Part shown: positions 50,055-59,920 of the stretch, piece after piece
How the letters are laid out: each line of letters begins with the position of its first letter
How positions within the stretch are numbered: position 1 is the stretch's first letter
Assembly: GCA_910577685.1 (NCBI GenBank)
Contig: CAJTOH010000009.1
Coordinates: 1 to 64,000 of the forward strand
Source of the DNA: an uncultured Dorea sp.
GTDB lineage: Bacteria; Bacillota; Clostridia; Lachnospirales; Lachnospiraceae
Reading direction: 5' to 3'
DNA length: 64,000 nt
Notes under the pieces: model-generated
Told to the model about the DNA's origin: nothing
The model's input: only the letters and a program-made list of their open reading frames with translations
The model's database searches: none
Translations under genes and position numbers: made by a program

Positions 50055-51947
50055 TTAATTCTTTTTGTTAAATGCGCCTTCTGTTTTTCCCGGCGCTTCT
50101 CCACCCTTTGGAACTAATTGAATCTTTATTCCCTCTAATCTATATGCATATCCTTCTGATCCGGCAGGCTCTCCATTTTTGGCCCATCCCATCCAACCAA
50201 ACTTTTGGGCATGGACACAATAATAGATATCATATTTTTCAGCCATTTCACCTGTAAGTGAGATCTCTATCGCTTCGAGCCGTTTTGCCTCTCCGGAAGT
50301 TCCGCTCATCTCACCATTCTTTTTCCAATTCTTTTCCCAACCATACGTTTGTACATGGGTGCGATATTGAACGTCCCCTTTATGCCCCGGATCAACCAGA
50401 TTGATTTTAATTCCTTCTAACCGCTTGGCCTCTCCGGAAGTTCCGCTCATCGCGCCGTCTTGCACATAGCCTTGCCAACCGTCTTTCTGTACATGCGTCT
50501 GATATTTGATGGGATGTCTGTATGCTTCTTTTGTGTCAGCTTCAGATTCAGGCGCTTTTTTGCCTTTCTCCACTAAACAAATCTCAATTCCTTCCAAGCG
50601 TTTCCCATATCCTGCCGTTCCGGCATACTCGTCATTTTTTGCCCAGCCCATCCAGCCAAAACTCTGTGCATGCACGCGGTAGTAGATATCAAATTTCTCT
50701 GCCATCTCGCCTGTTAAACGGATCTGGATTGCTTCTAAACGTCTGGCCTTTCCCTCTGTACCGCTCGTAGCTCCATTCTTAACATATGACTGCCAGCCTT
50801 CTGACTGTACATGTGTCCTATATTCTATATCGCCTTCATATTCCTTATTGTCCACTAATTCAATCCTAATGCCTTCCAGACGCTTCGCCTGTCCGGAGGT
50901 TCCGCTCATGGCTCCGTTTTCTTTCCAGTCCTGCCATTTAAAAGATTGAACATGAGTCTGATATCTTACTCCAATTCCTTTTTCTTTTACAGCAATCGCC
51001 TCGGTCTGCTTTTCCTCACATACGGAACAGATCCTCTCCATAAGTCCCTTTTCCGTATATGTAGGTTCTTTAATAACCTTCCAATCTCCGAATTTGTGTC
51101 CTAAAGCTTTGATTACTTTTTTACGATCTTCACTCTCAGCTGGAATATCGCATCTAGTACAGTGCTGACTTGATACACCGTCTTCCGTACATGTAGCCGC
51201 CTTGTCTACGGTAAATTCTTTATCCCATGCATGACTTACATTAACCTGATAAGTGACTTCATCAGTAGGTTCTTTTTGCCCCGTAACAGTAAGATCCCAT
51301 GTCCCACTTTTAAGAATTCCAACCTTATATGTTTTATAGTAAACTGTTCCGCCTGACGAGTTATCTACTTCCGTAGAAACCAATTCTGCCGAAACTTTTG
51401 CTCCACTAATTTTAAAATCATATCCCTGATCAGTAGGAGATTCCAGCCTTATTGAAAATTCTTCGCTTGGACATATGATATAATTATTTGGATTTACCTC
51501 TACAAGAAACTCTTTGATTACCTTTTTCGAGCTTGGAGCCGGATCCATTAACTGCACTTTTACAGTTCCTTCGTCTATACCTCTCACAGTACAGGTGTAG
51601 TCCACTTTATCGCCATTAATCGTTTTAGAATTTTTTATACATGCCACAACCTTATCATCCGCAGATACCCATTCATACTGTGCCTGATCACTTTTTTCCA
51701 CACTATAAAACAGAGTTCTTATTTCGCCTTTGTGCAGCTTTATCTCTTCAACTTTATTTTCTTCCGTATTGTCTGCCGCTAATAAACTCTCGTCTGTTAT
51801 AGCCTCTTCCGTATCTTCTTCATCCTGCTCAATCTCTTCAACCTGTTCAATCTCTTCCGCATGAACATTGCTCATTATGCCATTGTTAAACAAAACACCC
51901 GACACGCTCAATACGCATGCCATTAAAAATAATGCCGCTCTCCTCAT
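50055..51947 (-). CDS. Secreted protein with Ig-like and Cys-motif domains and six ChW repeats
   Basis: A 630-residue exported protein. A signal peptide covers about residues 1-30 (MRRAALFLMACVLSVSGVLF, cleavage near VHA-EE); an acidic stretch follows; residues 65-235 look like two bacterial Ig-like domains; 239-312 hold two Cys modules (HAWDKEFTVDKAATC...HCTRC and HKFGDWKVIKEPTYTE...ICSVC); ChW repeats fill 327 to the end. The six repeats run as two triplets, each closing with KG..APG. No catalytic domain is seen, so it is probably an adhesin or matrix protein. The start at 51947 follows AGGAGAGG; the longer frame from 52178 overlaps the GH25 gene. Confidence 0.85.
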   Translation of the reverse strand: MRRAALFLMACVLSVSGVLFNNGIMSNVHAEEIEQVEEIEQDEEDTEEAITDESLLAADNTEENKVEEIKLHKGEIRTLFYSVEKSDQAQYEWVSADDKVVACIKNSKTINGDKVDYTCTVRGIDEGTVKVQLMDPAPSSKKVIKEFLVEVNPNNYIICPSEEFSIRLESPTDQGYDFKISGAKVSAELVSTEVDNSSGGTVYYKTYKVGILKSGTWDLTVTGQKEPTDEVTYQVNVSHAWDKEFTVDKAATCTEDGVSSQHCTRCDIPAESEDRKKVIKALGHKFGDWKVIKEPTYTEKGLMERICSVCEEKQTEAIAVKEKGIGVRYQTHVQSFKWQDWKENGAMSGTSGQAKRLEGIRIELVDNKEYEGDIEYRTHVQSEGWQSYVKNGATSGTEGKARRLEAIQIRLTGEMAEKFDIYYRVHAQSFGWMGWAKNDEYAGTAGYGKRLEGIEICLVEKGKKAPESEADTKEAYRHPIKYQTHVQKDGWQGYVQDGAMSGTSGEAKRLEGIKINLVDPGHKGDVQYRTHVQTYGWEKNWKKNGEMSGTSGEAKRLEAIEISLTGEMAEKYDIYYCVHAQKFGWMGWAKNGEPAGSEGYAYRLEGIKIQLVPKGGEAPGKTEGAFNKKN

Positions 51948-52005
51948 ATCTTTCCTCTCCTTTTTCTTCATCTGTAAATACACAATTTGGTTAATAATGC
52001 AACTG

Positions 52006-54003
52006 CTACTTTCTAAATGCTCCCTCTGTACTTCCCGGTGGGTTTCCACCCTTTTCAACCAGTACAATCTGTATACCTTCCAGTCGTTTAGCCAAACCTT
52101 CGGTTCCTGCCTCCTCTCCATTCTTAGCCCAGCCAAGCCAACCATAAGTCTGCGAATGTACCCGATAATAGATATCATAACTTTCCTTCATATTCCCTGA
52201 CAATTCGATACGAATTGCTTCCAGACGTTTTGCCTTTCCGGTGGTCCCTGCCAGATTACCTCCGGTAGCCCAATCCTGCCAGCCAAAACTCTGCACATGG
52301 ACTTTATATCTTATCTCATTCTGATTATCCAACGATATCTTTATACCTTCCAACCTTTTTGCTTGTCCTACCGTTCCGCTGATCTCGCCTCCGCTGACCG
52401 CCGGCTGCCAGCCATAGGACTGTACATGGGTGGTATAACTTATGTTCTTCTGCTTGATCTTAAACGCTCCGTCTGTTGTCCCCGGAGCTGCAGCGCCTTT
52501 CTTCACAACAACAATCTGCAGCGCTTCCGTTCTCTTTCCAAAACCTTCGGTTCCTGCCGGATTCCCATTCTTAGCCCAACCTAACCAACCGTAACTCTGC
52601 GAATGTACGCGATAATAGATATCATATTTTTCTGCCTCCGCACCTGTCAGTTTTATTTTAATTGCTTCTATAGTTCTAGCCTGTCCCTCTGTCCCTGATA
52701 ATTCTCCTGTCGTAACATCTTCCTGCCAGCCAATTCCGCTTACATGAGAACTATATTGAACGCCTAGGTCTCCGTATCCGCTTCCAACGTTAATCTTAAG
52801 AGCTTCCATTCTCTTTGAATATCCCGTTGCACCGCTCTGACAGCCATTGTTTACCTCATTCTGCCATCCAAAGGTCTGTATATGAGTAGTATACTTAATA
52901 ATATCCAAATTATCTACCTGAATGGGATCTACATCCTGCGTCTCTGTCATCCAGAAGTTTAAGTCAACATCCCCATCCACTCCATTTACACGACCGGAAG
53001 AGGTACACTGCCACATATCATAAGACCCCTGATAGTTACATTCATAATTATACTGTGCAACCCACTTTGACCATGAACTATTATTAAATACCGAGCTTGT
53101 CAGATATGTATTCCACCAATTCTTATTCGCATATATTCCCGGACGATAACCGGCCGCCGATATCTTATCACAGAAGGTCTTCGCCATGTTTCCTAACATC
53201 CTGTTTCCTACGGATATTGTCGAATCATCTTCCATATCATAATATACCGGATATGACGGTACATGTCCTCTCAGTAACCGAAGTACATGGTTCGCTTCAC
53301 TTTCTGCTTCCGCAATCGTTTTTGCGTATGAATAGATATATACTCCATAAGGGATTCCCAGTCTTTCACACTCTGAAACATTGTACGCCCACCATTTGTC
53401 GTCCTGACTTTGAAGATCATTACCATAACCGCATCGAAGAATTGCGAACTCAATGCCGGACGCCTTTACCTTTGCCCAGTTAATCCTGCCTTGATGACGG
53501 CTGACGTCAATCCCTTTCTTCAATGCCCCTGGTATCACTTCGCCTCTGCTGTTCACATATCTGCCGTTTTCTTTATTCCATGCGTTCGCATAACCTGACC
53601 TCGCGGCTGTCTCTATCACATCCAATTCACCATTCGAGTATCTCCAGCTGTTTTCCAACAGCTCTTCCGGCTCATTTTCTTCTTCATTCTCTTCATTCAC
53701 TTCATTTTCAATATTCTTTGAATCTACGGAATCATCAGAAACACTTTCTGAATCTACAAAAGTATCTTCTGAATCCGGAGACGCTTCATTTAATTGTTCC
53801 TCATCATTCTCTGATTCCGTACCCGCTGTCTCATCTTCACCATCCAAAGTTGAATCACTTGTTTCGTCCATTTCGTCTGTGTTGTCAATACTATTCTCTT
53901 CACCGCTCTGAACATTCTCTTCCGCATAACTTGTATAACTCGTCATACCAATCTCGGCCAACATTATGCTTAAGCATAGAATGATTGAACAAAATTTCCT
54001 CAT
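52006..54003 (-). CDS. Secreted GH25 muramidase with six ChW repeats
   Basis: A 665-residue wall hydrolase. Signal peptide (1-27), then about 85 very acidic residues, then a GH25 lysozyme domain at about 160-352: KKGIDVSRHQGRINW with D166, FAILRCGYG, YPVYYDMEDDS with D256 and E258 as the catalytic acid pair, and the MWQCTSSG strand. GH25 enzymes cleave the MurNAc-GlcNAc bond of peptidoglycan. ChW repeats occupy residues 369-665 as two triplets, ending KGGNPPGSTEGAF. It lies 23 bases downstream of the GH73 gene, and 58 bases upstream of the Ig-like gene, in one transcription unit. Confidence 0.93.
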   Translation of the reverse strand: MRKFCSIILCLSIMLAEIGMTSYTSYAEENVQSGEENSIDNTDEMDETSDSTLDGEDETAGTESENDEEQLNEASPDSEDTFVDSESVSDDSVDSKNIENEVNEENEEENEPEELLENSWRYSNGELDVIETAARSGYANAWNKENGRYVNSRGEVIPGALKKGIDVSRHQGRINWAKVKASGIEFAILRCGYGNDLQSQDDKWWAYNVSECERLGIPYGVYIYSYAKTIAEAESEANHVLRLLRGHVPSYPVYYDMEDDSTISVGNRMLGNMAKTFCDKISAAGYRPGIYANKNWWNTYLTSSVFNNSSWSKWVAQYNYECNYQGSYDMWQCTSSGRVNGVDGDVDLNFWMTETQDVDPIQVDNLDIIKYTTHIQTFGWQNEVNNGCQSGATGYSKRMEALKINVGSGYGDLGVQYSSHVSGIGWQEDVTTGELSGTEGQARTIEAIKIKLTGAEAEKYDIYYRVHSQSYGWLGWAKNGNPAGTEGFGKRTEALQIVVVKKGAAAPGTTDGAFKIKQKNISYTTHVQSYGWQPAVSGGEISGTVGQAKRLEGIKISLDNQNEIRYKVHVQSFGWQDWATGGNLAGTTGKAKRLEAIRIELSGNMKESYDIYYRVHSQTYGWLGWAKNGEEAGTEGLAKRLEGIQIVLVEKGGNPPGSTEGAFRK

Positions 54004-54026
54004 CTTTATCCCCTTTCATCTTACTG

Positions 54027-56564
54027 CTAGTCTTTTATCAGTGCATTCTCCGTACTCCCCGGTGCCTCCCCTCCTTTTGACACCATAATAATCTGTATCG
54101 CTTCTAACCGCTTTGACAAACCTTCCGTACCGGCCGGCTCGCCGTTCTTCGCCCATCCCAACCATCCATAAGTCTGGGCATGAACTCGGTAATAGATATC
54201 ATACTGCTTTTCCATCTCATCTGTCAACTTAATTTGTATAGCTTCCAAACGTTTAGACTGACCGGACGTTCCGGCCGTTGAATCTCCGACTACCCAATCC
54301 TGCCAACCATAGCTCTGCACATGAACCTTATATTTGATGTCTCCGTCATATTTTTGATTATTTAAATTAATCTCTATGGCCTCCAGACGCTTTGCACTGC
54401 CTGTTGTTCCGCTCGCTCCGCCTCCCATTACATAATCCTGCCAGCCATGGGTCTGGACATGGGTCCTGTACTGAATTAAAGGCTGAACAAATGGTCTGCC
54501 CGTATCTCCCGGCGCTGCGTCGCCTTTCTTAACAAGTTGAATCTGAATCGCTTCCAAACGTTTTGCAGCGTCCGACGCCCCCGCCATCTCTCCGTTCTTC
54601 GCCCAATCTAACCATCCATAGGTCTGTGCATGGACGCGATAATAAATATCATAATTCTCTGCCATCTCTCCCGTCAAACGAATCTGCATTGCTTCTAATC
54701 GCTTGGCTTCCCCTGATGTTCCGCAAAGTTCGTCATCCGTTTTCCAATCCTGCCAGCCGTAGGTTTGTACATGGCTTCTATATTGAACAGAGCCGCTGTA
54801 CTCCGGATTATTCAATTTAATTTTAATGGCTTCGACTCTCTTTGACTCTCCGAAAGTTCCGGCAATATCTCCCGCCGAAACATAATCCTGCCATCCATAG
54901 GTCTGCACATGGGCGCTGTATGTGAGCATAGGCTGCTCCGGCTCTTTTCCGGAAACCGGATAAACATAGTCCTTGCTTACATACGCATACATAGAACTAC
55001 TGTCGTATGTTCCGTCGTCCGAGTTAATCTGTGTTCTATTGCCCGTCAATACCGGATCGCTCTGAACCTTGTAGAATCCCTCGGATTCTTCCAGAATCAA
55101 AAAGGCATAATTCGAAACACTGCCTGTATTATACAAAATCTGAGATGAAGTTGACGCGTCTTTACGGACATTGACCGCCGTATGTTCCGTTGCCATTCGG
55201 TCTTTGATTCCAATTGTATAATAATTCTGATCTTTTCCTGTACTGTTATTATCTAATACCCAAGCTATGGAAGCCGCCTTCTCTCCCCAATACGGATCCG
55301 ACGCATATCTGACGTTGATCCCGCTGGCCTTGTCTCCGCAGAAGCCCCCGTTATAATACCGGTAATCAGCCCTTAAGTACCGCTTAGACATGTAGGTCTC
55401 TGCAAAATCCTTGATACACGTATTGACATCCGGAAATGAATTTGCGCTGCTTCCCGGAGAGCTGTCTACTGCGTTGAGCCCAAACAAATTATTCTTGTTC
55501 TTTGCAATGGAGCTTGTCCCCCATGCGCTTTCATGAGCTCCTACTCCCGCCATGAGGAGCGCATTAACCCCGTATTTGTCCTGATTATTTACAAACAGAT
55601 CGCCTGAATTGTACATTTTCGAACCGCCGGAGGAAGCCTTTTTATTCACCATCGCTTTCAGCTCGCTGGCTGTGTACATGGATTTCCCCCTTAAAGGAAG
55701 ATACTGGAAATAATTATAATACGGCTCCTCCGGATTAATGGAATTACTTCTAGTCTCATTCTTATAATCCGATATCATGGTTTCATAATCAGTATAAAAA
55801 TAATGACCGTCGTAACTATAATATGTAGCCCCGGTCGACATGTAGGACTGCTGCGGTCCTACGTCAACCGTTCCCGCATACCCGGGCGTGGTCATATCCG
55901 TACACAGACGATGCAGAATCCTTGTTCCATTCGCATAATAGTTACTAAAGCTCTTGGCGCTGCTAAAGTTTACCACCTGAACCTTAGACGCGTCAACCAA
56001 ACCGACTACGCCGCTCAGCATGAACTTTACTTTTCCATTCTCTGTTCCCAGATAAGCCGCGTCCGCGCCGCTCTTCCCGTATGTATACCCAATAGCGCCT
56101 GTTCTAAATTCCGTGTACTCCGTGGTGGTTGTAACCGTCTTGCCCGCGGCGTTAGCCCTGAAATTGACAATCTTAAGCCCGTCATTCGCCCTATCATGAA
56201 CGGCTATCTCGTCAATAACCCCGTCGCTCTGATCCTCGACGATAAATACATTGCCATACTCATCCACACTTGTAAGCTCGCGTCCCTCCATGGAATACTC
56301 AAGACTGCCCAGAGGCGCATCTTCGGCAGCGGGATCTTCTTCTGTCTCTGTCTGTTCCGGAACATTCGCTTGTTCCTCTGGTATCTCCGGCTCGTTCTGC
56401 TCTTCTGGTTCCGCCGGCGCTTCCGGATCTTCCTGCTTATCCTGCTCGTCCTGTATCTTCTCTACCGCCGGATCTTCCACCTCTGCGGCTGTAACAGATA
56501 AGTCTGCCATAAGCAAACTGCATATACAAAAACATAAGATAACAGCTAATCCTCTTCTTCTCAT
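54027..56564 (-). CDS. Secreted GH73-type glucosaminidase with SH3 domain and six ChW repeats
   Basis: An 845-residue wall hydrolase. Signal peptide (1-27), an acidic Pro/Glu-rich linker to about 85, an uncharacterised beta domain (90-290), then a LytD/LytG-like glucosaminidase domain with GAHESAWGTS (catalytic E345) and NNLFGLNAV. Residues 460-535 resemble a bacterial SH3 domain (TAVNVRKDASTSSQILYNTG). Six ChW repeats from about 548 form two triplets, ending KGGEAPGSTENAL. It would cleave the GlcNAc-MurNAc bond, complementing the muramidase encoded downstream. It has its own sigma-A promoter. Confidence 0.92.
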   Translation of the reverse strand: MRRRGLAVILCFCICSLLMADLSVTAAEVEDPAVEKIQDEQDKQEDPEAPAEPEEQNEPEIPEEQANVPEQTETEEDPAAEDAPLGSLEYSMEGRELTSVDEYGNVFIVEDQSDGVIDEIAVHDRANDGLKIVNFRANAAGKTVTTTTEYTEFRTGAIGYTYGKSGADAAYLGTENGKVKFMLSGVVGLVDASKVQVVNFSSAKSFSNYYANGTRILHRLCTDMTTPGYAGTVDVGPQQSYMSTGATYYSYDGHYFYTDYETMISDYKNETRSNSINPEEPYYNYFQYLPLRGKSMYTASELKAMVNKKASSGGSKMYNSGDLFVNNQDKYGVNALLMAGVGAHESAWGTSSIAKNKNNLFGLNAVDSSPGSSANSFPDVNTCIKDFAETYMSKRYLRADYRYYNGGFCGDKASGINVRYASDPYWGEKAASIAWVLDNNSTGKDQNYYTIGIKDRMATEHTAVNVRKDASTSSQILYNTGSVSNYAFLILEESEGFYKVQSDPVLTGNRTQINSDDGTYDSSSMYAYVSKDYVYPVSGKEPEQPMLTYSAHVQTYGWQDYVSAGDIAGTFGESKRVEAIKIKLNNPEYSGSVQYRSHVQTYGWQDWKTDDELCGTSGEAKRLEAMQIRLTGEMAENYDIYYRVHAQTYGWLDWAKNGEMAGASDAAKRLEAIQIQLVKKGDAAPGDTGRPFVQPLIQYRTHVQTHGWQDYVMGGGASGTTGSAKRLEAIEINLNNQKYDGDIKYKVHVQSYGWQDWVVGDSTAGTSGQSKRLEAIQIKLTDEMEKQYDIYYRVHAQTYGWLGWAKNGEPAGTEGLSKRLEAIQIIMVSKGGEAPGSTENALIKD

Positions 56565-56603
56565 TGATATGCCTCCTCTTTATGTATCTCACTTAACACC
56601 CAA

Positions 56604-56632
56604 ATTATACCCCAATGTCCAAAGAAATGCAA
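56604..56632 (-). promoter_or_regulatory. Sigma-A promoter of the three-gene ChW operon
   Basis: On the minus strand TTGCAT (56632-56627), a 17-base spacer and a perfect TATAAT (56609-56604), 40 bases before the GH73 gene start. It separates GH73-GH25-Ig from the protease gene, which ends 19 bases upstream. Confidence 0.65.
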
Positions 56633-56650
56633 TACACCTTATTTTTCTAA

Positions 56651-58810
56651 CTATTTTTCATAGTATGCGTTTGCCGTGCTGCCCGGCGCAGGGGCCCCTT
56701 TTTCAACTAATTGTATCTGAATTGCCTCCAACCGGTATGCATACCCCGCGCTCCCTGCTTCTTGACCGTTCTTCGTCCACCCTAACCATCCAAACCTCTG
56801 ACAATGCACCCGATAATATACGTCGTATTTTTCTTCTGCCTCGCCTGTCAGCCTAATCCGGATTGCTTCCAGCCGAAGAGCGCGTCCGCTCGTTCCGCTC
56901 ATGGCCCCGTCGCTCTTCCAATTTTTCTCCCAGCCGTCTTTTTGAACATGGGTGCGGTATCTGACTTTTGCCGCCGTATAGAGCGAAATAAAAGGTTCGT
57001 CCGTATCTCCCGGCGCGCTCTCCCCTTTCTTCACTAAAACAATCTGGATCGCTTCTAATCGCTTAGACAGACCTTCCGTACCCGCCGCCATATTGTTTTT
57101 AGCCCATCCAAGCCATCCGTAGCTCTGCGTATGTACGCGGTAATAGATATCATACCGATCTGCGTCTCTTCCCGTCAGCTTCATCTGGATTGCTTCTAGC
57201 CTTTTCCCTTCCCCGCTTGTTCCGCTCATAGCTCCGTCGCTCACATATGACTGCCACCCATACCCCTGTACATGCGTACGATAAGAAACTCCCAGATCGT
57301 CACTGCCGCTTATATTAATTTTAATTCCCTCCAAACGAAGGCCGCTTCCGGATGTTCCGCTGATATCTCCGTCATATTTAAAATCCTGCCATCCTATTTT
57401 CTGCACATGCGTCTGATAAGAGATCTGAGGCGCAGACGCCGCCTCTGCTGCCGCATTTTGTAATTGAATCATTCCGTAACCATATACATCGTCCCTGCCA
57501 ACCGGACCCAAATCTTTGGCGGTAGATTTTAACGCCTCTTCAATCTGTTCCGCCGTCATTCCTCCATTAACACATTTCAAAACCGCCGCCGCTCCCGCTA
57601 CAATCGGCGACGCATAGGACGTCCCTGACACATATGAATAATCTCCTCCGGCATCCGTCGTGCATACGCCGTCCCCGGGCGCGCACAGATCGACCTGAGA
57701 ATTTCTATTTGAAAAATCAGACGCCCGACACTCCGCATTGAGCGCGCTTACCGATATAACTCCTTCACATGACGCCGGATAATTATACCTTGTGTCTCCG
57801 TCGTTTCCGGAAGACGCCACAAGAAGCTTTCCGGAAGCTTTTAATTTTCTAATCGCTTCCTCCTTTACCGAATCAAGCACTTCGCTTCCAAAACTCATAT
57901 TTACTATCTGGATATCCGGACGCGCTGCGATCTCTTCCATCGCCGCAATAATATAAGCTCCGTTCAATAATTTATCTCCGGCATAGGCTCCTCCCACTCG
58001 ATAGGCGACCACCTTTACCGGGGCTTCCCCCGCTATCCCCGAGATCCCTATATTGTTATTTGCCGTCGCCGCAATCAATCCGCTTACTTCCGTCCCATGG
58101 CCAACTAAATCTTTCATTGATCTCGACGTACGTTCCACATAATCGTAACCGATTTCACAGCGTCCCGCCAGATCCGGATGATTGACATTAAGCCCTGAGT
58201 CAATTACGGCCACTTTGACCGTATGGGATCCTCTTGCCTTATTCCATGTATCTTCTGCCCCTATCATCTGAAACTGCCATGCCCGTCCGTCCGCTATATA
58301 GGGGTCATTCGGGAGTTCGTATAATTCCACCATCTCATTACGGCAGGCGGCGGCAACCCCCGGCTTACCCTCTATCTCTTCAACCAACTCGTCTGTGTCA
58401 ACAGAGTCATCCGGGACCAGCAAATCTACCGTTTCACATAAGGATTCCCCTTCCGCTACATCAGATACGTCAAGTTCAAGATTCTCTACGCCGCTTTCCT
58501 GAGGATTCTCATATACTACAATAATCTGATCTTCAACAGACGCATCTTCGCTAATATCCGGAACCTGTTCCATACTTTGTAAAATACTTTCATCATCCGC
58601 ATTCTCACACTCGGCATCCTGAGCTTCTTCTAGCCGTTCCGTAATGTTTTCTTCCTTTTCTGAATTTACAATAGCGCTTTGCTCTCCCTCAGTCTCCTTT
58701 TCAATTGACTGTAAAGGTTCCGCAAATACTTCTAAAGATAAATTAACACAAAATAATATTACTATAGTAAATATTGATATTACTTGCCTAATCCTTTTTT
58801 TCACTTTCAC
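56651..58810 (-). CDS. Secreted subtilisin-like (S8) protease with five ChW repeats
   Basis: A 719-residue secreted protease. Signal peptide (1-30), an acidic pro-region to about 165 with a possible inhibitor-like part (VDTDELVEEIEGKPGV), then a complete S8 catalytic domain: D204 in AVIDSG, H238 in GHGTEVSG, oxyanion N336 in SSGNDGDT, and S398 in GTSYASP. Five ChW repeats follow from about 463; the second triplet lacks its middle unit. The tail KGAPAPGSTANAY matches the other three proteins. It could process the co-secreted hydrolases or neighbouring surface proteins; this is inference. The acyltransferase gene lies 18 bases downstream in coordinate, upstream in transcription. Confidence 0.94.
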   Translation of the reverse strand: MKVKKRIRQVISIFTIVILFCVNLSLEVFAEPLQSIEKETEGEQSAIVNSEKEENITERLEEAQDAECENADDESILQSMEQVPDISEDASVEDQIIVVYENPQESGVENLELDVSDVAEGESLCETVDLLVPDDSVDTDELVEEIEGKPGVAAACRNEMVELYELPNDPYIADGRAWQFQMIGAEDTWNKARGSHTVKVAVIDSGLNVNHPDLAGRCEIGYDYVERTSRSMKDLVGHGTEVSGLIAATANNNIGISGIAGEAPVKVVAYRVGGAYAGDKLLNGAYIIAAMEEIAARPDIQIVNMSFGSEVLDSVKEEAIRKLKASGKLLVASSGNDGDTRYNYPASCEGVISVSALNAECRASDFSNRNSQVDLCAPGDGVCTTDAGGDYSYVSGTSYASPIVAGAAAVLKCVNGGMTAEQIEEALKSTAKDLGPVGRDDVYGYGMIQLQNAAAEAASAPQISYQTHVQKIGWQDFKYDGDISGTSGSGLRLEGIKINISGSDDLGVSYRTHVQGYGWQSYVSDGAMSGTSGEGKRLEAIQMKLTGRDADRYDIYYRVHTQSYGWLGWAKNNMAAGTEGLSKRLEAIQIVLVKKGESAPGDTDEPFISLYTAAKVRYRTHVQKDGWEKNWKSDGAMSGTSGRALRLEAIRIRLTGEAEEKYDVYYRVHCQRFGWLGWTKNGQEAGSAGYAYRLEAIQIQLVEKGAPAPGSTANAYYEK

Positions 58811-58828
58811 CCCGCCTCGCTGGAAAAA

Positions 58829-59896
58829 TCATTCCTGTTTAATTTTCGGCTTTAAAAAAATTCTCCGTAATATATTTTGTATCGGATTAATCAAACATAC
58901 ATTCAAGAAAATCCCCACTATCAAAGATATAAAAAGAGTTACAATTACTGATTCCAGAAAATAAACCGTAGAACTTTCTGCTTTTATAAATTTAGGAACA
59001 ATATTTCTAACTATGGTCCAATGAATTAAATATACTATAAAGGATTGTTTTGCCAAAAAACGAATTATTCTATTAAATTGATAATTTTTTACTTTGATTT
59101 CTCTGTCTATAAAAATGTATAACGCCATAGTAAAAAGGACAAATGCAACTGCAAGATCCTTAGCGTTTTTATAATTTTCAGGTATCAACCAAATGCCCAG
59201 TACGGTAACTATATATCCTGCCACCCCACATATATAAAACTTTCTTTTATTTTTTTCATTAACAATTCTGTCGCAATAATAACCTGCAAAAAATGAAATA
59301 ATCCATCCTGATAATAACCACCCGCTATAAGAAAACTTAATTCCTATATCTGCTGTCATGTATATACTAACAAAATTCCAAAGTAAAGCAATTGCAAATA
59401 AAATATTAAGCTCCCAGTTTTTCATTTCCTGCAACATCTTAGCTAAAAAAGGAGCGCTAAGCAACATTCCAATTAGAGGATACATAAACCATAAATGAAT
59501 CGAAACATTTGTCGTCATAAAAGCCGTATAAGTATACTTTATATAAGCTTTAATTGAAAATACCAATTCTTGATTTTGATAAAAGTCCCACATACTTAAA
59601 AGGCATGTAACAAAAACATAGGGAAATACGATTGAAATTATTTTTTTGATATAATATTTCCTGTAATCGTCCTTGTCAGAAAATTTGTACTTTAAGTTAA
59701 ATTTTCCACTCAACATATAAAATATACTATTACACGATGCCAAAAATGTTGACATCATTATCAGTAATAACCGGTGATTTTCAAACGGCTTTCTTGACAC
59801 ATGTATAGCGATCACAAATACCATAGACATTACACGCATCAAATCGCAATTAATCTCTCGATCTGCATAATTTCCTTGATTTTTTAAATTATCCAT
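58829..59896 (-). CDS. Membrane acyltransferase (acyltransferase 3 / OafA type)
   Basis: A 355-residue protein with about ten membrane segments. The opening REINCDLMRVMSMVFVIAIHV has the Arg and His of the acyltransferase-3 active site, and YLIHWTIV near the C-terminus is also typical. Such enzymes add acetyl or succinyl groups to surface polysaccharide. The start at 59896 follows GAGGAG; an ATG six codons upstream overlaps that site. An IS200/IS605 remnant lies directly upstream and may have altered its expression. Confidence 0.88.
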   Translation of the reverse strand: MDNLKNQGNYADREINCDLMRVMSMVFVIAIHVSRKPFENHRLLLIMMSTFLASCNSIFYMLSGKFNLKYKFSDKDDYRKYYIKKIISIVFPYVFVTCLLSMWDFYQNQELVFSIKAYIKYTYTAFMTTNVSIHLWFMYPLIGMLLSAPFLAKMLQEMKNWELNILFAIALLWNFVSIYMTADIGIKFSYSGWLLSGWIISFFAGYYCDRIVNEKNKRKFYICGVAGYIVTVLGIWLIPENYKNAKDLAVAFVLFTMALYIFIDREIKVKNYQFNRIIRFLAKQSFIVYLIHWTIVRNIVPKFIKAESSTVYFLESVIVTLFISLIVGIFLNVCLINPIQNILRRIFLKPKIKQE

Positions 59897-59920
59897 TGAT
59901 TTTTCTCTCCTCACAAAACT

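Noticed and set aside
53097..53984. Plus-strand open frames inside the GH25 gene
   Set aside because: They are shadows of the minus-strand coding sequence, Ser/His/Leu-rich, with no start signals.
50055..58810. Repeated DNA blocks that could look like a CRISPR array or tandem repeat locus
   Set aside because: The periodicity is coding: the repeats are diverged ChW protein modules of about 40-50 residues in frame, with no short identical repeats and unique spacers.
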